Assembly (NCBI RefSeq): GCF_040026395.1
Contig: NZ_CP157278.1
Span: 2,914,001-2,978,000 of the forward strand
DNA length: 64,000 bases
From: Pedobacter lusitanus
GTDB lineage: Bacteria > Bacteroidota > Bacteroidia > Sphingobacteriales > Sphingobacteriaceae
Direction of reading: 5' to 3'
The first letter of the stretch is position 1. Each line of letters begins with the position of its first letter. Shown here piece after piece: positions 9,395 to 18,807 of the stretch. A model generated the notes under the pieces. That model worked only from the letters and a program-made list of their open reading frames with translations. It made no database searches and was not told the DNA's origin. Both the position numbers and the translations under genes were made by a program.

Positions 9395-9426
9395 TAAACC
9401 TATTTATAATTATTATAAATAGCAAA
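9395..9426 (-). promoter_or_regulatory. Likely promoter of the siderophore operon
   Basis: On the minus strand TTTG (9426-9423) is followed after 20 bases by TAGGTTTA (9402-9395), one base off the Bacteroidota -7 consensus TAnnTTTG at normal spacing. Transcription would start about 60 bases before the first ATG. The spacer is filled by a perfect palindrome. Confidence 0.6.
9400..9422. promoter_or_regulatory. Fur/PerR-type operator, 23-bp perfect palindrome
   Basis: The arms 9400-9410 and 9412-9422 are perfect inverted repeats around the single base 9411. The inner 15 bases, TTATAATTATTATAA, have the 7-1-7 form of Fur-family operators and equal the PerR box consensus known from Bacillus. It occupies the space between the -33 and -7 elements of the siderophore promoter, where a bound repressor would block RNA polymerase. 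Because it controls siderophore genes, iron repression by Fur is more likely than peroxide control. Confidence 0.75.
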
Positions 9427-9498
9427 TAAAAGTTTGCTCAACGAAAGAATAAGTAAAATAGTATTTCATAAAAATATTTTTCCAGATACCAGGACGAA

Positions 9499-9539
9499 AA
9501 AAAAGGGGATAACACAATTACTGTGTTATCCCCTTTTTT
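9499..9539 (-). terminator. Intrinsic terminator after the M1 peptidase gene
   Basis: Arms 9499-9516 and 9522-9539 form an 18-bp stem with a GC core (GGGGATAACACA) and a five-base loop. The A run at 9497-9504 reads as U on the minus strand. It separates the peptidase operon from the siderophore promoter about 75 bases further on. Confidence 0.9.
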
Positions 9540-9579
9540 GGATTTTCTGTCTTTTAAAGAACAGTATTTTTAAGTCTTC

Positions 9580-11550
9580 CTATTTGAACCAGGTATTGTT
9601 TGTCACATTTACATCCGGCAAAATTTTCTCCGGATCCAGTTCTGCAGAAAGTAATTCTTCTGTAGTCGGATAATTGATCGTCCAGCTCTTATTACTCATC
9701 CATACATCAACTGGTATCTTAATATTTCCTACTTTACCGCTCTTACTTTTTACCTGTAAAATAATAGGCATCGGCATTTGCTCCAGATTGGAGATTACAA
9801 TATTATAGCTCTCCAGCTGTCCATCTTTTTTAACCGGTGTTACGCTGGTAATGGCCTGATCCATTTTCCAGTTCTGTAAAAACCATCCTTTCCAGAACCA
9901 GGAAAGATCTTCGCCTGCGCCATTCTCCATGGAACGGAAAAAGTCAAAAGGTGTAGGATGTTTAAAAGCCCAGTGCTTAATGTAATTCCGGAATGCATAA
10001 TCAAAACGGTCATGTCCCAATATCTGTTCTCTCAATAATTTAAGCCCTATAGCCGGTTTATAATATAGATTGGTTCCAATATTGGCTTCAACCATGGCAT
10101 CCGGACTTACCAGAATCATTTCTCTTTCTGGTTTTGCCATATAGCTGGCTGTCGCATGCATATCGGTTTTTGCACTTTTATATTCTCCTTTATTAAATGC
10201 TTCTGAAGAGATAGAATTAATGAATGTATTAAATCCTTCATCCATCCAGCCAAACTTGCGCTCATTACTGCCAACGATCATAGGAAACCAGCTATGGCCA
10301 AATTCGTGATCGATTACTCCCCAGGCTTGTTCATTCTGAGCTTTCCAGCCACAAAAAACCAGACCCGGATATTCCATACCACTGATATTGGAAGCGATAT
10401 TAACGGCCATTGGATATGGATATTCAAACCATTTTTCAGAATAGTGTTCGATAGAAGACTTTACATATTCTACTCCCCTGCCATAACCTTCACGGCCATT
10501 ACTTTCCACAGGTTGCGCAGAAACTGCAAGAGATTTTTTACCGCTTGGCAGATTAATTCTTGCTGCATCAAGCACAAAAGCTTTTGAAGAAGCGAAAGCT
10601 ACGTCCCTTGTATTAGACATTTTATATTTCCAGGTCAGCTTATCTTTTGCAGGACGTGATTTTGGATCAGTCACCTCTTCTGCTGTACGTATAGCAATAG
10701 TCTGGTCACTTGATTTGGCTGCATTCCATCTTTTTAACTGTGCCGGAGTAAATACTTCTTCAGCATTCAGCAATTCTCCTGAGCCCATCAGGATATGACT
10801 GGCCGGAGCAGTGACACTATAATTTACATCACCATATTCACAATAAAATTCTCCTGCACCCCAATAAGGCAAGGTATTCCAGCCCAGTACATCGTCGTAA
10901 ACACATAATCTCGGGAACCACTGTGCTATAGAATAAATCTCTCCGTTTTTAGTGGCAAGATGCCCCATCCGGTCTGATCCGTTAATAGGAATCACAAATG
11001 AATAATTCATTTTGATAGTAATCAGTTCACCATTTGCAGCTAAAGGCTTATCCAGACGAATCTGCATACGGGTATCTTCAATGACAGAAGTAAATTTCAC
11101 TGCCTGTGTTTTTTGAGAAACAGCCAGATCAGTAATTTTATAACCACCATTTACCTTTTCTCCTCTTGCTCCATAACGGCTTCCGGCTTTAATCAGTCCG
11201 TTACCTCTTGAGTTTTCTGCAAAAAGGTTCTGATCCAGTTGCAGCCATATATACGGCAGCTGATCCGGACTATTATTTTTATAGGTAATGGTTACGGTGC
11301 CTGTTACTGTATTGTTCTGATCATCCAGCGTAGCAGAAATATTATAGTCTGCCCTGTTCTGCCAGTATTTAGCTCCCGGATATCCACTGGCCGAACGGAA
11401 CTCATTTCCATTCTGAGTATAAAACAGCGGACTAAAGGCCAGATGCGGATCATATTTACTTTCTGTACCTGTCTGTTGTGCCTGCAAATTGGCACTAAAA
11501 GCAAAAAACACTACAAAAAGGAGTGTTTTCCGGATAAATTGATAATTCAT
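9580..11550 (-). CDS. M1-family zinc aminopeptidase, exported
   Basis: This 656-residue protein has an N-terminal signal peptide ending near QAQQ at about residue 26. The M1 metallopeptidase catalytic core has zinc ligands His415 and His419 in HEFGH and Glu438 in WMDEGFN, exactly 18 residues after the second histidine. Glu416 is the general base. The N-terminal half is the beta-rich M1 domain and the C-terminal part is a beta domain that probably folds against the catalytic core. It should trim amino-terminal residues from peptides in the periplasm or at the cell surface. It follows the carboxypeptidase-regulatory-like gene by 23 bases, so the two are probably one transcript, and a strong terminator closes the unit. 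Confidence 0.92.
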   Translation of the reverse strand: MNYQFIRKTLLFVVFFAFSANLQAQQTGTESKYDPHLAFSPLFYTQNGNEFRSASGYPGAKYWQNRADYNISATLDDQNNTVTGTVTITYKNNSPDQLPYIWLQLDQNLFAENSRGNGLIKAGSRYGARGEKVNGGYKITDLAVSQKTQAVKFTSVIEDTRMQIRLDKPLAANGELITIKMNYSFVIPINGSDRMGHLATKNGEIYSIAQWFPRLCVYDDVLGWNTLPYWGAGEFYCEYGDVNYSVTAPASHILMGSGELLNAEEVFTPAQLKRWNAAKSSDQTIAIRTAEEVTDPKSRPAKDKLTWKYKMSNTRDVAFASSKAFVLDAARINLPSGKKSLAVSAQPVESNGREGYGRGVEYVKSSIEHYSEKWFEYPYPMAVNIASNISGMEYPGLVFCGWKAQNEQAWGVIDHEFGHSWFPMIVGSNERKFGWMDEGFNTFINSISSEAFNKGEYKSAKTDMHATASYMAKPEREMILVSPDAMVEANIGTNLYYKPAIGLKLLREQILGHDRFDYAFRNYIKHWAFKHPTPFDFFRSMENGAGEDLSWFWKGWFLQNWKMDQAITSVTPVKKDGQLESYNIVISNLEQMPMPIILQVKSKSGKVGNIKIPVDVWMSNKSWTINYPTTEELLSAELDPEKILPDVNVTNNTWFK

Positions 11551-11573
11551 TATGATTAAGTTGGTTTATGAGT

Positions 11574-12311
11574 CTATTTCTTTTCCAGCTTTTTCATTGG
11601 TGGCAGCTTCCTTTGTTCAGGAGGTAATTTCAGCCAGGTCTGATAAGCAACGGCAATATAGTAATCATAATTGAAAGGATCTTCAGCTTTCACTCTTTCT
11701 ACTGTAGGTCTGTAAAGCTCAATAAATTCTTTCAGCTCCTGCCCCTGCAGCTTAATCAGGCCATTTACATGTTCCTCATTAAAATACTGATTGATTTCTG
11801 CCTCATATGCACCTCTTTCTTCCAGCGCTCTTTCTTTTGCTTTTTCTCTTCTTACTTTTCCTGATCCAAAGGCCAGTCCTATTCCTCCGGCCCGCTGTAC
11901 ATTTTGTGTTGGAGAAATCCCGTGTACACGTTCAAAGCCTTTAGCATTGGGGTTTCTCAGATTCAGATCTTTGGAAAGTTTTGCACTTTTGATATCAACC
12001 TGCTTCAGAGTTGTAGAAGCAGCAGGCAAATAAACAGTTTTTGATAACATATTGGTCAGATACAGTGTATCTGTATGAAAACCAGGTAAAGAGAACTCCA
12101 GCAGATCACCTTTGCTGGCTTTGATCAGAAACTGACCTGCAGCACCTGTAAATGTAGTTTCGTTGTTATTCAGGTTTCTTACTGTTACTTTTTGCAGCGG
12201 GAAACTTTTGTTATCGTAATCAAATACACCACCCGTTATACCGGTCTGTGCAAATGTATATAGAGGTATTGTCAGAAACAATACGGCAATCAGCTTCTTA
12301 AACGTTTTCAT
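11574..12311 (-). CDS. Exported protein with carboxypeptidase-regulatory-like domain
   Basis: This 245-residue protein begins with a clear signal peptide (FLTIPLYTFAQ) ending near residue 22. Residues 24-105 resemble the carboxypeptidase regulatory-like beta sandwich that Bacteroidota use in many surface and periplasmic proteins (GGVFDYDNKSFPLQKVTVRN, then GQFLIKASKGDLLEFSLPGF). The rest is a charged helical region rich in Lys, Glu and Arg, ending in LEKK. No catalytic motif is visible. It sits just upstream of the M1 peptidase, suggesting a shared job in peptide processing, but this is only proximity. The helical tail could mediate partner binding. Confidence 0.7.
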   Translation of the reverse strand: MKTFKKLIAVLFLTIPLYTFAQTGITGGVFDYDNKSFPLQKVTVRNLNNNETTFTGAAGQFLIKASKGDLLEFSLPGFHTDTLYLTNMLSKTVYLPAASTTLKQVDIKSAKLSKDLNLRNPNAKGFERVHGISPTQNVQRAGGIGLAFGSGKVRREKAKERALEERGAYEAEINQYFNEEHVNGLIKLQGQELKEFIELYRPTVERVKAEDPFNYDYYIAVAYQTWLKLPPEQRKLPPMKKLEKK

Positions 12312-12456
12312 TGTGTTTATTTTTTCGCTGTTTCTGCTATTTCCTTTGCAGGATGTTTAGAAACATGCGTGGTTTTTTATAAGTGCAGGATTCAAATATA
12401 ATCCAGTTTGTCACTGCAACTTATTTTTTAACAAAAATTAACAGGTAATAGTTTCC

Positions 12457-12804
12457 CTATTTTAATACTTTGTTATATAATTCTTCGTCGAAACTAATCA
12501 GAACGGCCTTACCATCCTGCTCAATAACAGGTCGCTTAATTGCACTGGTATGATTTAAAAGAACAGCTATTGCCGATTTTTCATCTTTAACAGCCAGTTG
12601 CTCATCTGCTGTAAGCTTTTTCCAGGTAGTCCCTTTCTTATTCAAAACGACTTCCCAACCAAACACGGCACACCACTCATGAAGCTTTTCAGCTGTTATT
12701 CCCTGCTTTTTAAAGTCATGAAATTCATAATCTATACCATTATCTGTTAACCACGTTCTTGCTTTTTTAACTGTATTACAATTTGGAATTCCGTAAACTA
12801 TCAT
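12457..12804 (-). CDS. ArsC/Spx-family protein (YffB-like)
   Basis: This 115-residue protein has the thioredoxin-like ArsC/Spx fold. The N-terminal motif YGIPNCNTVKKAR contains Cys9, the only cysteine of a would-be CxxC pair, and the C-terminal half includes KRPVIEQDGKAVLISF, typical of ArsC relatives. The length matches YffB and Spx/MgsR proteins. True arsenate reductases carry extra arginines in the active site and usually sit in ars operons, which are absent here, so arsenate reduction is doubtful. It is divergent from the LytS gene and separated from the next minus-strand gene by 145 bases. Confidence 0.85.
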   Translation of the reverse strand: MIVYGIPNCNTVKKARTWLTDNGIDYEFHDFKKQGITAEKLHEWCAVFGWEVVLNKKGTTWKKLTADEQLAVKDEKSAIAVLLNHTSAIKRPVIEQDGKAVLISFDEELYNKVLK

Positions 12805-12943
12805 CTGTATAAAATAAAAGCTAAAGATACCTATATTTCCTTATTCGTCACATTTTTTGGGGCTTTCATCACATTTTGACGACATACAGAAAAACCCTTT
12901 GTAATATTGTGCTCTATCCGTGGAGATAAATTAACGCCAGCAC

Positions 12944-14446
12944 ATGAAAATAGATATTAAAGATTTAAATAAAATAGAATTCTGGACAGTGAGTGTCATA
13001 TATGGCTTTGCTATTATGTTACTGATTTCAAATGGATCAGACAGCCATATTTCAACTCCCTATAATTTTGAACTGGCCAGAATAAACTTCAGTTACTTTT
13101 CCAATTATTTTATGCCGGGACTGTTCAAATACTCTATCCTGTATTTCAGCTTTCTGCTACTCAACTTCTGCTGCCTGCCACAGTTATATAAAAAAACCAA
13201 CACCGGCGTCAATCTTTCCATCCTGTTTGCTGTATACCTGGTTTCAGGATTAGTTCTGAGTATTGCACAGACTTACAGCCAGGCTTATATTCTGGTTCAA
13301 TATGACAACCTGGATGAGGCTTATGACCACATCTTTTTTAAAGGTTTTACCTATGCAGGCTGGGTAGTTGTCCTGACTGCTATTTATGTTGCGCTTAAAA
13401 AGCTGATCATCCACCTGATAGAGAACAAGGGAGAGGAAAGTAATAAAAGAATGAAACTGGAGATTGCATTCGCTTCTGCTTTCTGGTTTGTGGGTATACT
13501 GGTCTGGCTTAGTATTGGTGTTGACTTTGAAGTTATTCTTTGCTGGACTCTGGTAGTCGGAGCCTGTGCTTTCTTAACTATATATAGTATTTATTATCTG
13601 ATCCCGACGACCCTCGCACAGGAAAAAAGATTCCGTCATTTTTTCGGCAAGAATATCCTGTTAACTCTTCTTTTTACCATTCCGCTGGGATTAATAGCAG
13701 TTGTAATTACAGGAAGAGGCGAAATGTTTCCTATAGTAAATGCTTTTCATATCCCGGCCCAGCTGCTGATCAGCACCCCGCTGGCCTGGTATATTTATAA
13801 GACAAGGAATGCAACGGATCAGCAGATCTTTACGCTTAAAAAGGAGCTGGGTAAGTCTGATGCCAATCTTGGCTTCCTTAAATCACAGATTAATCCTCAC
13901 TTCCTCTTCAATGCATTGAATACACTTTACGGAACTGCCCTGCAGGAAAAGGCCGACCGCACTGGTGAAGGGATACAAAAATTAGGTGACATGATGCGTT
14001 TTATGCTGCACGAAAACATGCAGGATAAGATTTCTCTGACCAGGGATATTGATTACCTGAATAATTATATTGAATTGCAGAAACTCAGAACATCAACTAC
14101 AGTAGACATCCTCATTAAAACAGAAATTGAAGAACAGCTGGCTGATTTGAAAATATCGCCTATGTTACTGATACCTTTTGTAGAAAATGCCTTCAAACAC
14201 GGGATTAGTTTACAGTCACCTTCACATATCAAAGTTACTCTGCAAACCAAAGCAAACATGTTGTATTTCGATGTAAATAACAGCATTCACCTGAAAGCCG
14301 ATGGTGATCCTGAAAAAATAAATAGTGGTATTGGTCTGCAAAATGTGAAACAACGCTTAAATTTACTCTATCCTAAAAAGCACGAACTGATTATAAGAGA
14401 GAGTGCCCGGGAGTTTTATGTACATTTGACGTTGAATCTGGATTAA
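12944..14446 (+). CDS. LytS-type sensor histidine kinase
   Basis: This 500-residue membrane kinase has about eight hydrophobic segments in its first 290 residues and no separate periplasmic sensor domain. A His_kinase domain of the LytS/YehU class follows. His319 in NPHFLFNALNTL is the expected phosphorylation site, and the ATP-binding region shows PFVENAFKHGIS near residue 410 and SGIGLQNVKQRL near 465. Signals are probably sensed in or at the inner membrane. The partner response regulator gene starts four bases after the stop codon, so the pair form one operon. The ligand is unknown. Confidence 0.93.
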   Translation: MKIDIKDLNKIEFWTVSVIYGFAIMLLISNGSDSHISTPYNFELARINFSYFSNYFMPGLFKYSILYFSFLLLNFCCLPQLYKKTNTGVNLSILFAVYLVSGLVLSIAQTYSQAYILVQYDNLDEAYDHIFFKGFTYAGWVVVLTAIYVALKKLIIHLIENKGEESNKRMKLEIAFASAFWFVGILVWLSIGVDFEVILCWTLVVGACAFLTIYSIYYLIPTTLAQEKRFRHFFGKNILLTLLFTIPLGLIAVVITGRGEMFPIVNAFHIPAQLLISTPLAWYIYKTRNATDQQIFTLKKELGKSDANLGFLKSQINPHFLFNALNTLYGTALQEKADRTGEGIQKLGDMMRFMLHENMQDKISLTRDIDYLNNYIELQKLRTSTTVDILIKTEIEEQLADLKISPMLLIPFVENAFKHGISLQSPSHIKVTLQTKANMLYFDVNNSIHLKADGDPEKINSGIGLQNVKQRLNLLYPKKHELIIRESAREFYVHLTLNLD

Positions 14447-14449
14447 ATA

Positions 14450-15133
14450 ATGATTGCCATAGCCATAGATGATGAACCCATAGCACTGGATGTGGTCAAA
14501 TCCCATGCCTCTAAAGTTTCTTTTATTACCCTGCAGGCTGTGTTCACCAACGCCTTTGATGCCATTTCATTTTTGCAGCAAAACGAGGTAGATCTCATCT
14601 TTCTGGATATTAAAATGCCCGATATCAATGGGATTGATTTTTTAAACAGCTTAAGTAATCCTCCACTTGTTATTTTCACCACGGCCTACGCTGAACATGC
14701 AGTCAAAGGTTTTGAACTGAATGCACTGGATTATCTGCTAAAGCCTTTCTCACTGGCCCGCTTTTTAAAAGCATGCAACAAAGCTGAAGAGCTTTATAGC
14801 CTGCGTAAAAAGTCAAATACAAATTTCCAGTCTGCGCATGTTTTTATTAAGGATGGTTATGAGCAGATTAAAGTTGCCATTGACGACATCCTGTTTATAG
14901 AAGCCGCCGGTAATTATACACAAATTAACCTGGTGAACAACTCTTCTCTAAGTACCAGAATGCCTATCAGTGATATGCATGCGCTGCTTCCTGCCCAAAA
15001 ATTCATCCGCACCCACCGGGCTTTTATTGTTGCCAAAAATGCGGTAACCAGATTTGACCGGAATCAGGTCTGGATCGGCGAAAAGATCATTCCTATAGGG
15101 CCGACCTATGCTCAATGTCTACAGGAATTCTAA
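14450..15133 (+). CDS. LytTR-family response regulator
   Basis: This 227-residue protein has an N-terminal receiver domain with phosphoacceptor Asp53 in LIFLDIKMPDINGID and the conserved threonine and lysine in FTTAYAEHAV and LKPFSLARF. From about residue 125 it has a LytTR DNA-binding domain, recognised by DILFIEAAGNYTQINL and FIRTHRAFIVAKNAV. LytTR regulators bind direct repeats upstream of target genes. It is cotranscribed with the LytS-type kinase four bases upstream. Targets are not evident; the 187-base space after it holds no obvious paired repeat of LytTR type. Confidence 0.94.
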   Translation: MIAIAIDDEPIALDVVKSHASKVSFITLQAVFTNAFDAISFLQQNEVDLIFLDIKMPDINGIDFLNSLSNPPLVIFTTAYAEHAVKGFELNALDYLLKPFSLARFLKACNKAEELYSLRKKSNTNFQSAHVFIKDGYEQIKVAIDDILFIEAAGNYTQINLVNNSSLSTRMPISDMHALLPAQKFIRTHRAFIVAKNAVTRFDRNQVWIGEKIIPIGPTYAQCLQEF

Positions 15134-15320
15134 AAAAAAGTTTAATATTTTAACATGCGATTAAAAACGGACTGTATATTTCATACCAAGGTCAGTTGGA
15201 TGCGTATTTATCTGTATTATTGTCAGTTATTTTAATAATTTAAGAGCCGTATGAATTTACAGGTTAACGGCTTCTAAAACTATTAACCATATTATTAATC
15301 ATCTGATTTTCAAAATACAT

Positions 15321-18300
15321 ATGTTCAAATTAACGTTTAAACAGCAGGTATTAACAGGATTTGTTATTTCCTTACTATTTGTGCTCCTCTCTGCAATTAC
15401 TTCAACAATCAGCATCCGCATGGTGAATGAAGATGCAGCCTGGGAAAATCATACTTATGATGTAATTGATGTCGCACAGGATATAGAACTGAAATTATTG
15501 AATTCTGAAACTTCACTGCGTGGCTACATCATTACACAGCGTACTGAATACCTGGATACTTATACTAAAAACATTCACCAGATTCTTCCTAAAATCAGGG
15601 AAATGCAAAAGATGACGGTTGACAACCCGGTTCAGCAGCAAAGACTTGATTCTCTTGAATTTTATTCTGCGCAGAAAGTCAAGGATATGGAAGAAGTTCT
15701 TCAGACCAATAAGGTTTCGGGCAAAGAGGCTGCCATTAAGGCAATTCTTACGGATAAAGGAAGAATTTACAAGACAAATATGCTTAGGGTCAATAACGCA
15801 GCAATCCAGGCAGAAAAAGGACTCCTTAAATTAAGAACTGAGAGAAGAGCGGACAGCGCTCAGCAGTCTATCATTATAGTTGCTGTAAGTTCAGTGATTA
15901 TCTTTGGTCTGATTTTGTACCTGTTTAGTTTTATCAAAAAGACTTTTGACGCACAAAAGCTAACGGAAATAACCATCCGGGAAAATAACAATCAGCTGGA
16001 AGCACTTTCAGAAGAGAATAAACAAAAGAACTGGCTGTTATCAGGTGCATCGGTTATCAATGAAGCTATGCGCGGAGAACAGGAAACAGATGACCTGTCA
16101 ACGCATATCATGACTGAGTTATGTACTTATCTGTCAGCTTCAGTTGGCGCATTATACCTGTTTAATCCCAAAAAACAGACACTACAGCTAAGTGGCGGTT
16201 ATGCTTATCAGGAAAAAAAGGGTAAAGTAAAAGAAATTGCACTGGGCGAAGGTCTGGTAGGCCAGGTTGCACTGGAAAAACGCATTAAACAAATAAATGA
16301 TGTACCTGCGGACTACCTGAAAATTTCCTCTGGTCTGGGGGATACAGCTCCTCATACAATTGTTGTATTACCTGTTCTTTTTGAAGAGGAAACGATCGCA
16401 GTAATCGAGCTTGGATTACTGAACGAACCTACTGAAATTATCAATGTCTTTTTAAGTACAATTACCGAAAGTATTGGAGTAGGAATTAATAGTTCAATTG
16501 CAAGAGATCAGTTACGTGATCTGTTTATGCAGACACAGCAGCAGGCAGAAGAACTGGAAAGTCAGCAGGAGGAATTAAGAACTACCAATGAGGAACTGAT
16601 TCATAAATCTGAAGAATTACAGGCTTCAGAAGAAGAACTCAGGGTACAGCAGGAAGAACTACGTCAGACTAATGCTGAACTGGAAGAAAAAGCAAGTTTA
16701 CTGGAAGAGCGCAATATCTCAGTCAATGAAGCCAGAGAAGCGATGAGCTTAAAAGCCGAAGAACTGGAAGTATCCAGCAAATATAAATCAGAGTTCCTGG
16801 CAAATATGAGTCATGAATTACGTACGCCGCTGAACAGTATACTTATCCTGGCCAGGATTTTAAAAGAAAACAGACCTGAAAATTTAAATGAAGAACAACT
16901 TAAATATGCAGGAGTCATCCATAATGCAGGCAGTGACCTGCTGACGCTGATTAATGACATCCTTGATCTTTCTAAAATTGAGTCGGGTAAGGTTGATCTG
17001 GACATTGAACCGGTAAGACCGAAGGAAATAAAACAGAATATGGAATCTCTCTTTACCGAGATAGCCAAAAGCAAAAAGATAAATTATCAGATTACTCTCG
17101 GCACAGATTTACCGGAGAGAATCATGACAGACTTATCCAGAGCTGAACAAATCATTAAAAATCTTTTATCCAATGCCTTTAAGTTTACTCCTGAAAATGG
17201 AGAGATCAGACTCGAGATCAGTACGGCCGTTCCGCAAACAGCATTTTACTCTGATCAGCTTAAAAGTACAAAACAGCAGATTCTTTCTTTCAGTGTGAAA
17301 GATTCCGGAATCGGAATTCCTGAAGATAAACAGAAATTAATATTTGAAGCCTTTAAACAGGCTGATGGTACAACCAGCAGAAAATACGGTGGTACAGGTC
17401 TTGGTTTATCTATCAGTAAAGAACTGGCTAATATCCTGGGCGGAGAAATACAGGTAACGAGTGAACCAGGAATGGGCAGCCGTTTTACCCTGTTCCTGCC
17501 GGTATTACCTAAAGAAGAGCTCTCAGTAGCTGAACCGGAAACCAAAATCACAGCCGTACCGGAACCATTACCTTTTATTGCAGAAACACCGCTTATTAGT
17601 CCGGCATCCAAAAACAAAAAACAAACCTTACTAATTGTTGAGGACGATCTGGTGTTTGCAGATGTACTCAAGGACTATGCTATAGAAAAAGGATTTGAAC
17701 CGCTGCTCGCTCATAGTGGTGATACCGGACTGGAAATGGCAATTGCAAAACTTCCTGATGCGATTATTCTTGATATTATGTTACCCGTGATGGATGGATG
17801 GAGCATACTCAAAAGATTAAAAGCAAATCCGCAGACCAAACATATTCCAATTCACATGATGTCTGCCGGAGAGGTAAAAGGTGAAAGAGCTTTAAAAGAA
17901 GGTGCGATTGGTTTCTTAAAAAAACCTATAGAAAAAGACCAGCTTGATCATGCATTCTCGGTACTGAATGCAGGTCATATTTTATATGACTTCCAGACTG
18001 TACTGATCATTGAAGATCATGAACTCCAAAGTCTTGCCGTTAAAGAACAACTGGTAGAAAAGGGAATTGAAGTTGCCCAGGCCTTTACCGGACAGGAGGC
18101 ATTGGAAATGCTTGAGAACCGGACTTTCGACTGTATAATTCTGGATTTAAATCTTCCGGATATCTCTGGGTTTAACTTACTTGACCAGATCAAAACACAG
18201 GAAAGATTTACGCATATACCAGTCATTATCAATACAGCTATGGAACTTGACCAGGATAAACTGGCTCATATTATGAGGTACTCTGAAGCTATGGTGCTGA

Positions 18301-18806
18301 AATCAAATAAATCCAATGACAGATTAATTGATGAAGTAAGTCTGTTTATGAATAAACTGAAAAAACAGGACAACTTTCAGACTGGTACCAAAGGGACAGC
18401 CCAAACAAAAACAGTATCTACCATAGAAAAAGTACTGAAGAACAAAACGATTCTGATTACAGATGATGACATGAGAAATATCTTCGCCCTGTCAAGTGCT
18501 TTACAGGTTTATGATATCAATATTGTAATTGCAAACAACGGCAGAGAGGCACTGGAAAAACTGGAAGAGACGGAAGTTATTGATCTGGTCCTGATGGACA
18601 TTATGATGCCTGAGATGGATGGTTACGAAGCAATGCGGATAATCCGGCAGGACCGAAAATATAAGAAATTACCAATTATTGCGTTAACGGCTAAGGCTAT
18701 GAAAAACGACCGGGAAAAATGTATCGAAGCCGGGGCCAATGATTATATTGCTAAACCCGTAGATATTGATCAGTTATTGTCTATGTTAAGAGTGTGGTTA
18801 AGTTAA
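15321..18806 (+). CDS. Hybrid histidine kinase with CHASE3, GAF and three receivers
   Basis: This 1161-residue protein has a membrane segment near residues 12-34, a CHASE3-like periplasmic helical domain, a second membrane segment near 185-205, a GAF domain near 255-400 and a long coiled coil to about 480. The HisKA domain carries His498 in NMSHELRTPLNS and is followed by a HATPase domain with NLLSNAFKFTPENG and GGTGLGLSIS. Three receivers follow, with phosphoacceptors Asp818, Asp942 and Asp1093. Tandem receivers allow several inputs or a phosphate sink. The cheR gene begins one base after its stop. There is no output domain, so a partner must carry the signal onward. Confidence 0.93.
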   Translation: MFKLTFKQQVLTGFVISLLFVLLSAITSTISIRMVNEDAAWENHTYDVIDVAQDIELKLLNSETSLRGYIITQRTEYLDTYTKNIHQILPKIREMQKMTVDNPVQQQRLDSLEFYSAQKVKDMEEVLQTNKVSGKEAAIKAILTDKGRIYKTNMLRVNNAAIQAEKGLLKLRTERRADSAQQSIIIVAVSSVIIFGLILYLFSFIKKTFDAQKLTEITIRENNNQLEALSEENKQKNWLLSGASVINEAMRGEQETDDLSTHIMTELCTYLSASVGALYLFNPKKQTLQLSGGYAYQEKKGKVKEIALGEGLVGQVALEKRIKQINDVPADYLKISSGLGDTAPHTIVVLPVLFEEETIAVIELGLLNEPTEIINVFLSTITESIGVGINSSIARDQLRDLFMQTQQQAEELESQQEELRTTNEELIHKSEELQASEEELRVQQEELRQTNAELEEKASLLEERNISVNEAREAMSLKAEELEVSSKYKSEFLANMSHELRTPLNSILILARILKENRPENLNEEQLKYAGVIHNAGSDLLTLINDILDLSKIESGKVDLDIEPVRPKEIKQNMESLFTEIAKSKKINYQITLGTDLPERIMTDLSRAEQIIKNLLSNAFKFTPENGEIRLEISTAVPQTAFYSDQLKSTKQQILSFSVKDSGIGIPEDKQKLIFEAFKQADGTTSRKYGGTGLGLSISKELANILGGEIQVTSEPGMGSRFTLFLPVLPKEELSVAEPETKITAVPEPLPFIAETPLISPASKNKKQTLLIVEDDLVFADVLKDYAIEKGFEPLLAHSGDTGLEMAIAKLPDAIILDIMLPVMDGWSILKRLKANPQTKHIPIHMMSAGEVKGERALKEGAIGFLKKPIEKDQLDHAFSVLNAGHILYDFQTVLIIEDHELQSLAVKEQLVEKGIEVAQAFTGQEALEMLENRTFDCIILDLNLPDISGFNLLDQIKTQERFTHIPVIINTAMELDQDKLAHIMRYSEAMVLKSNKSNDRLIDEVSLFMNKLKKQDNFQTGTKGTAQTKTVSTIEKVLKNKTILITDDDMRNIFALSSALQVYDINIVIANNGREALEKLEETEVIDLVLMDIMMPEMDGYEAMRIIRQDRKYKKLPIIALTAKAMKNDREKCIEAGANDYIAKPVDIDQLLSMLRVWLS

Positions 18807-18807
18807 T

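Noticed and set aside
12457..12804. Arsenate reductase
   Set aside because: The protein has the ArsC fold and one cysteine but no ars neighbours, so only the family is called.
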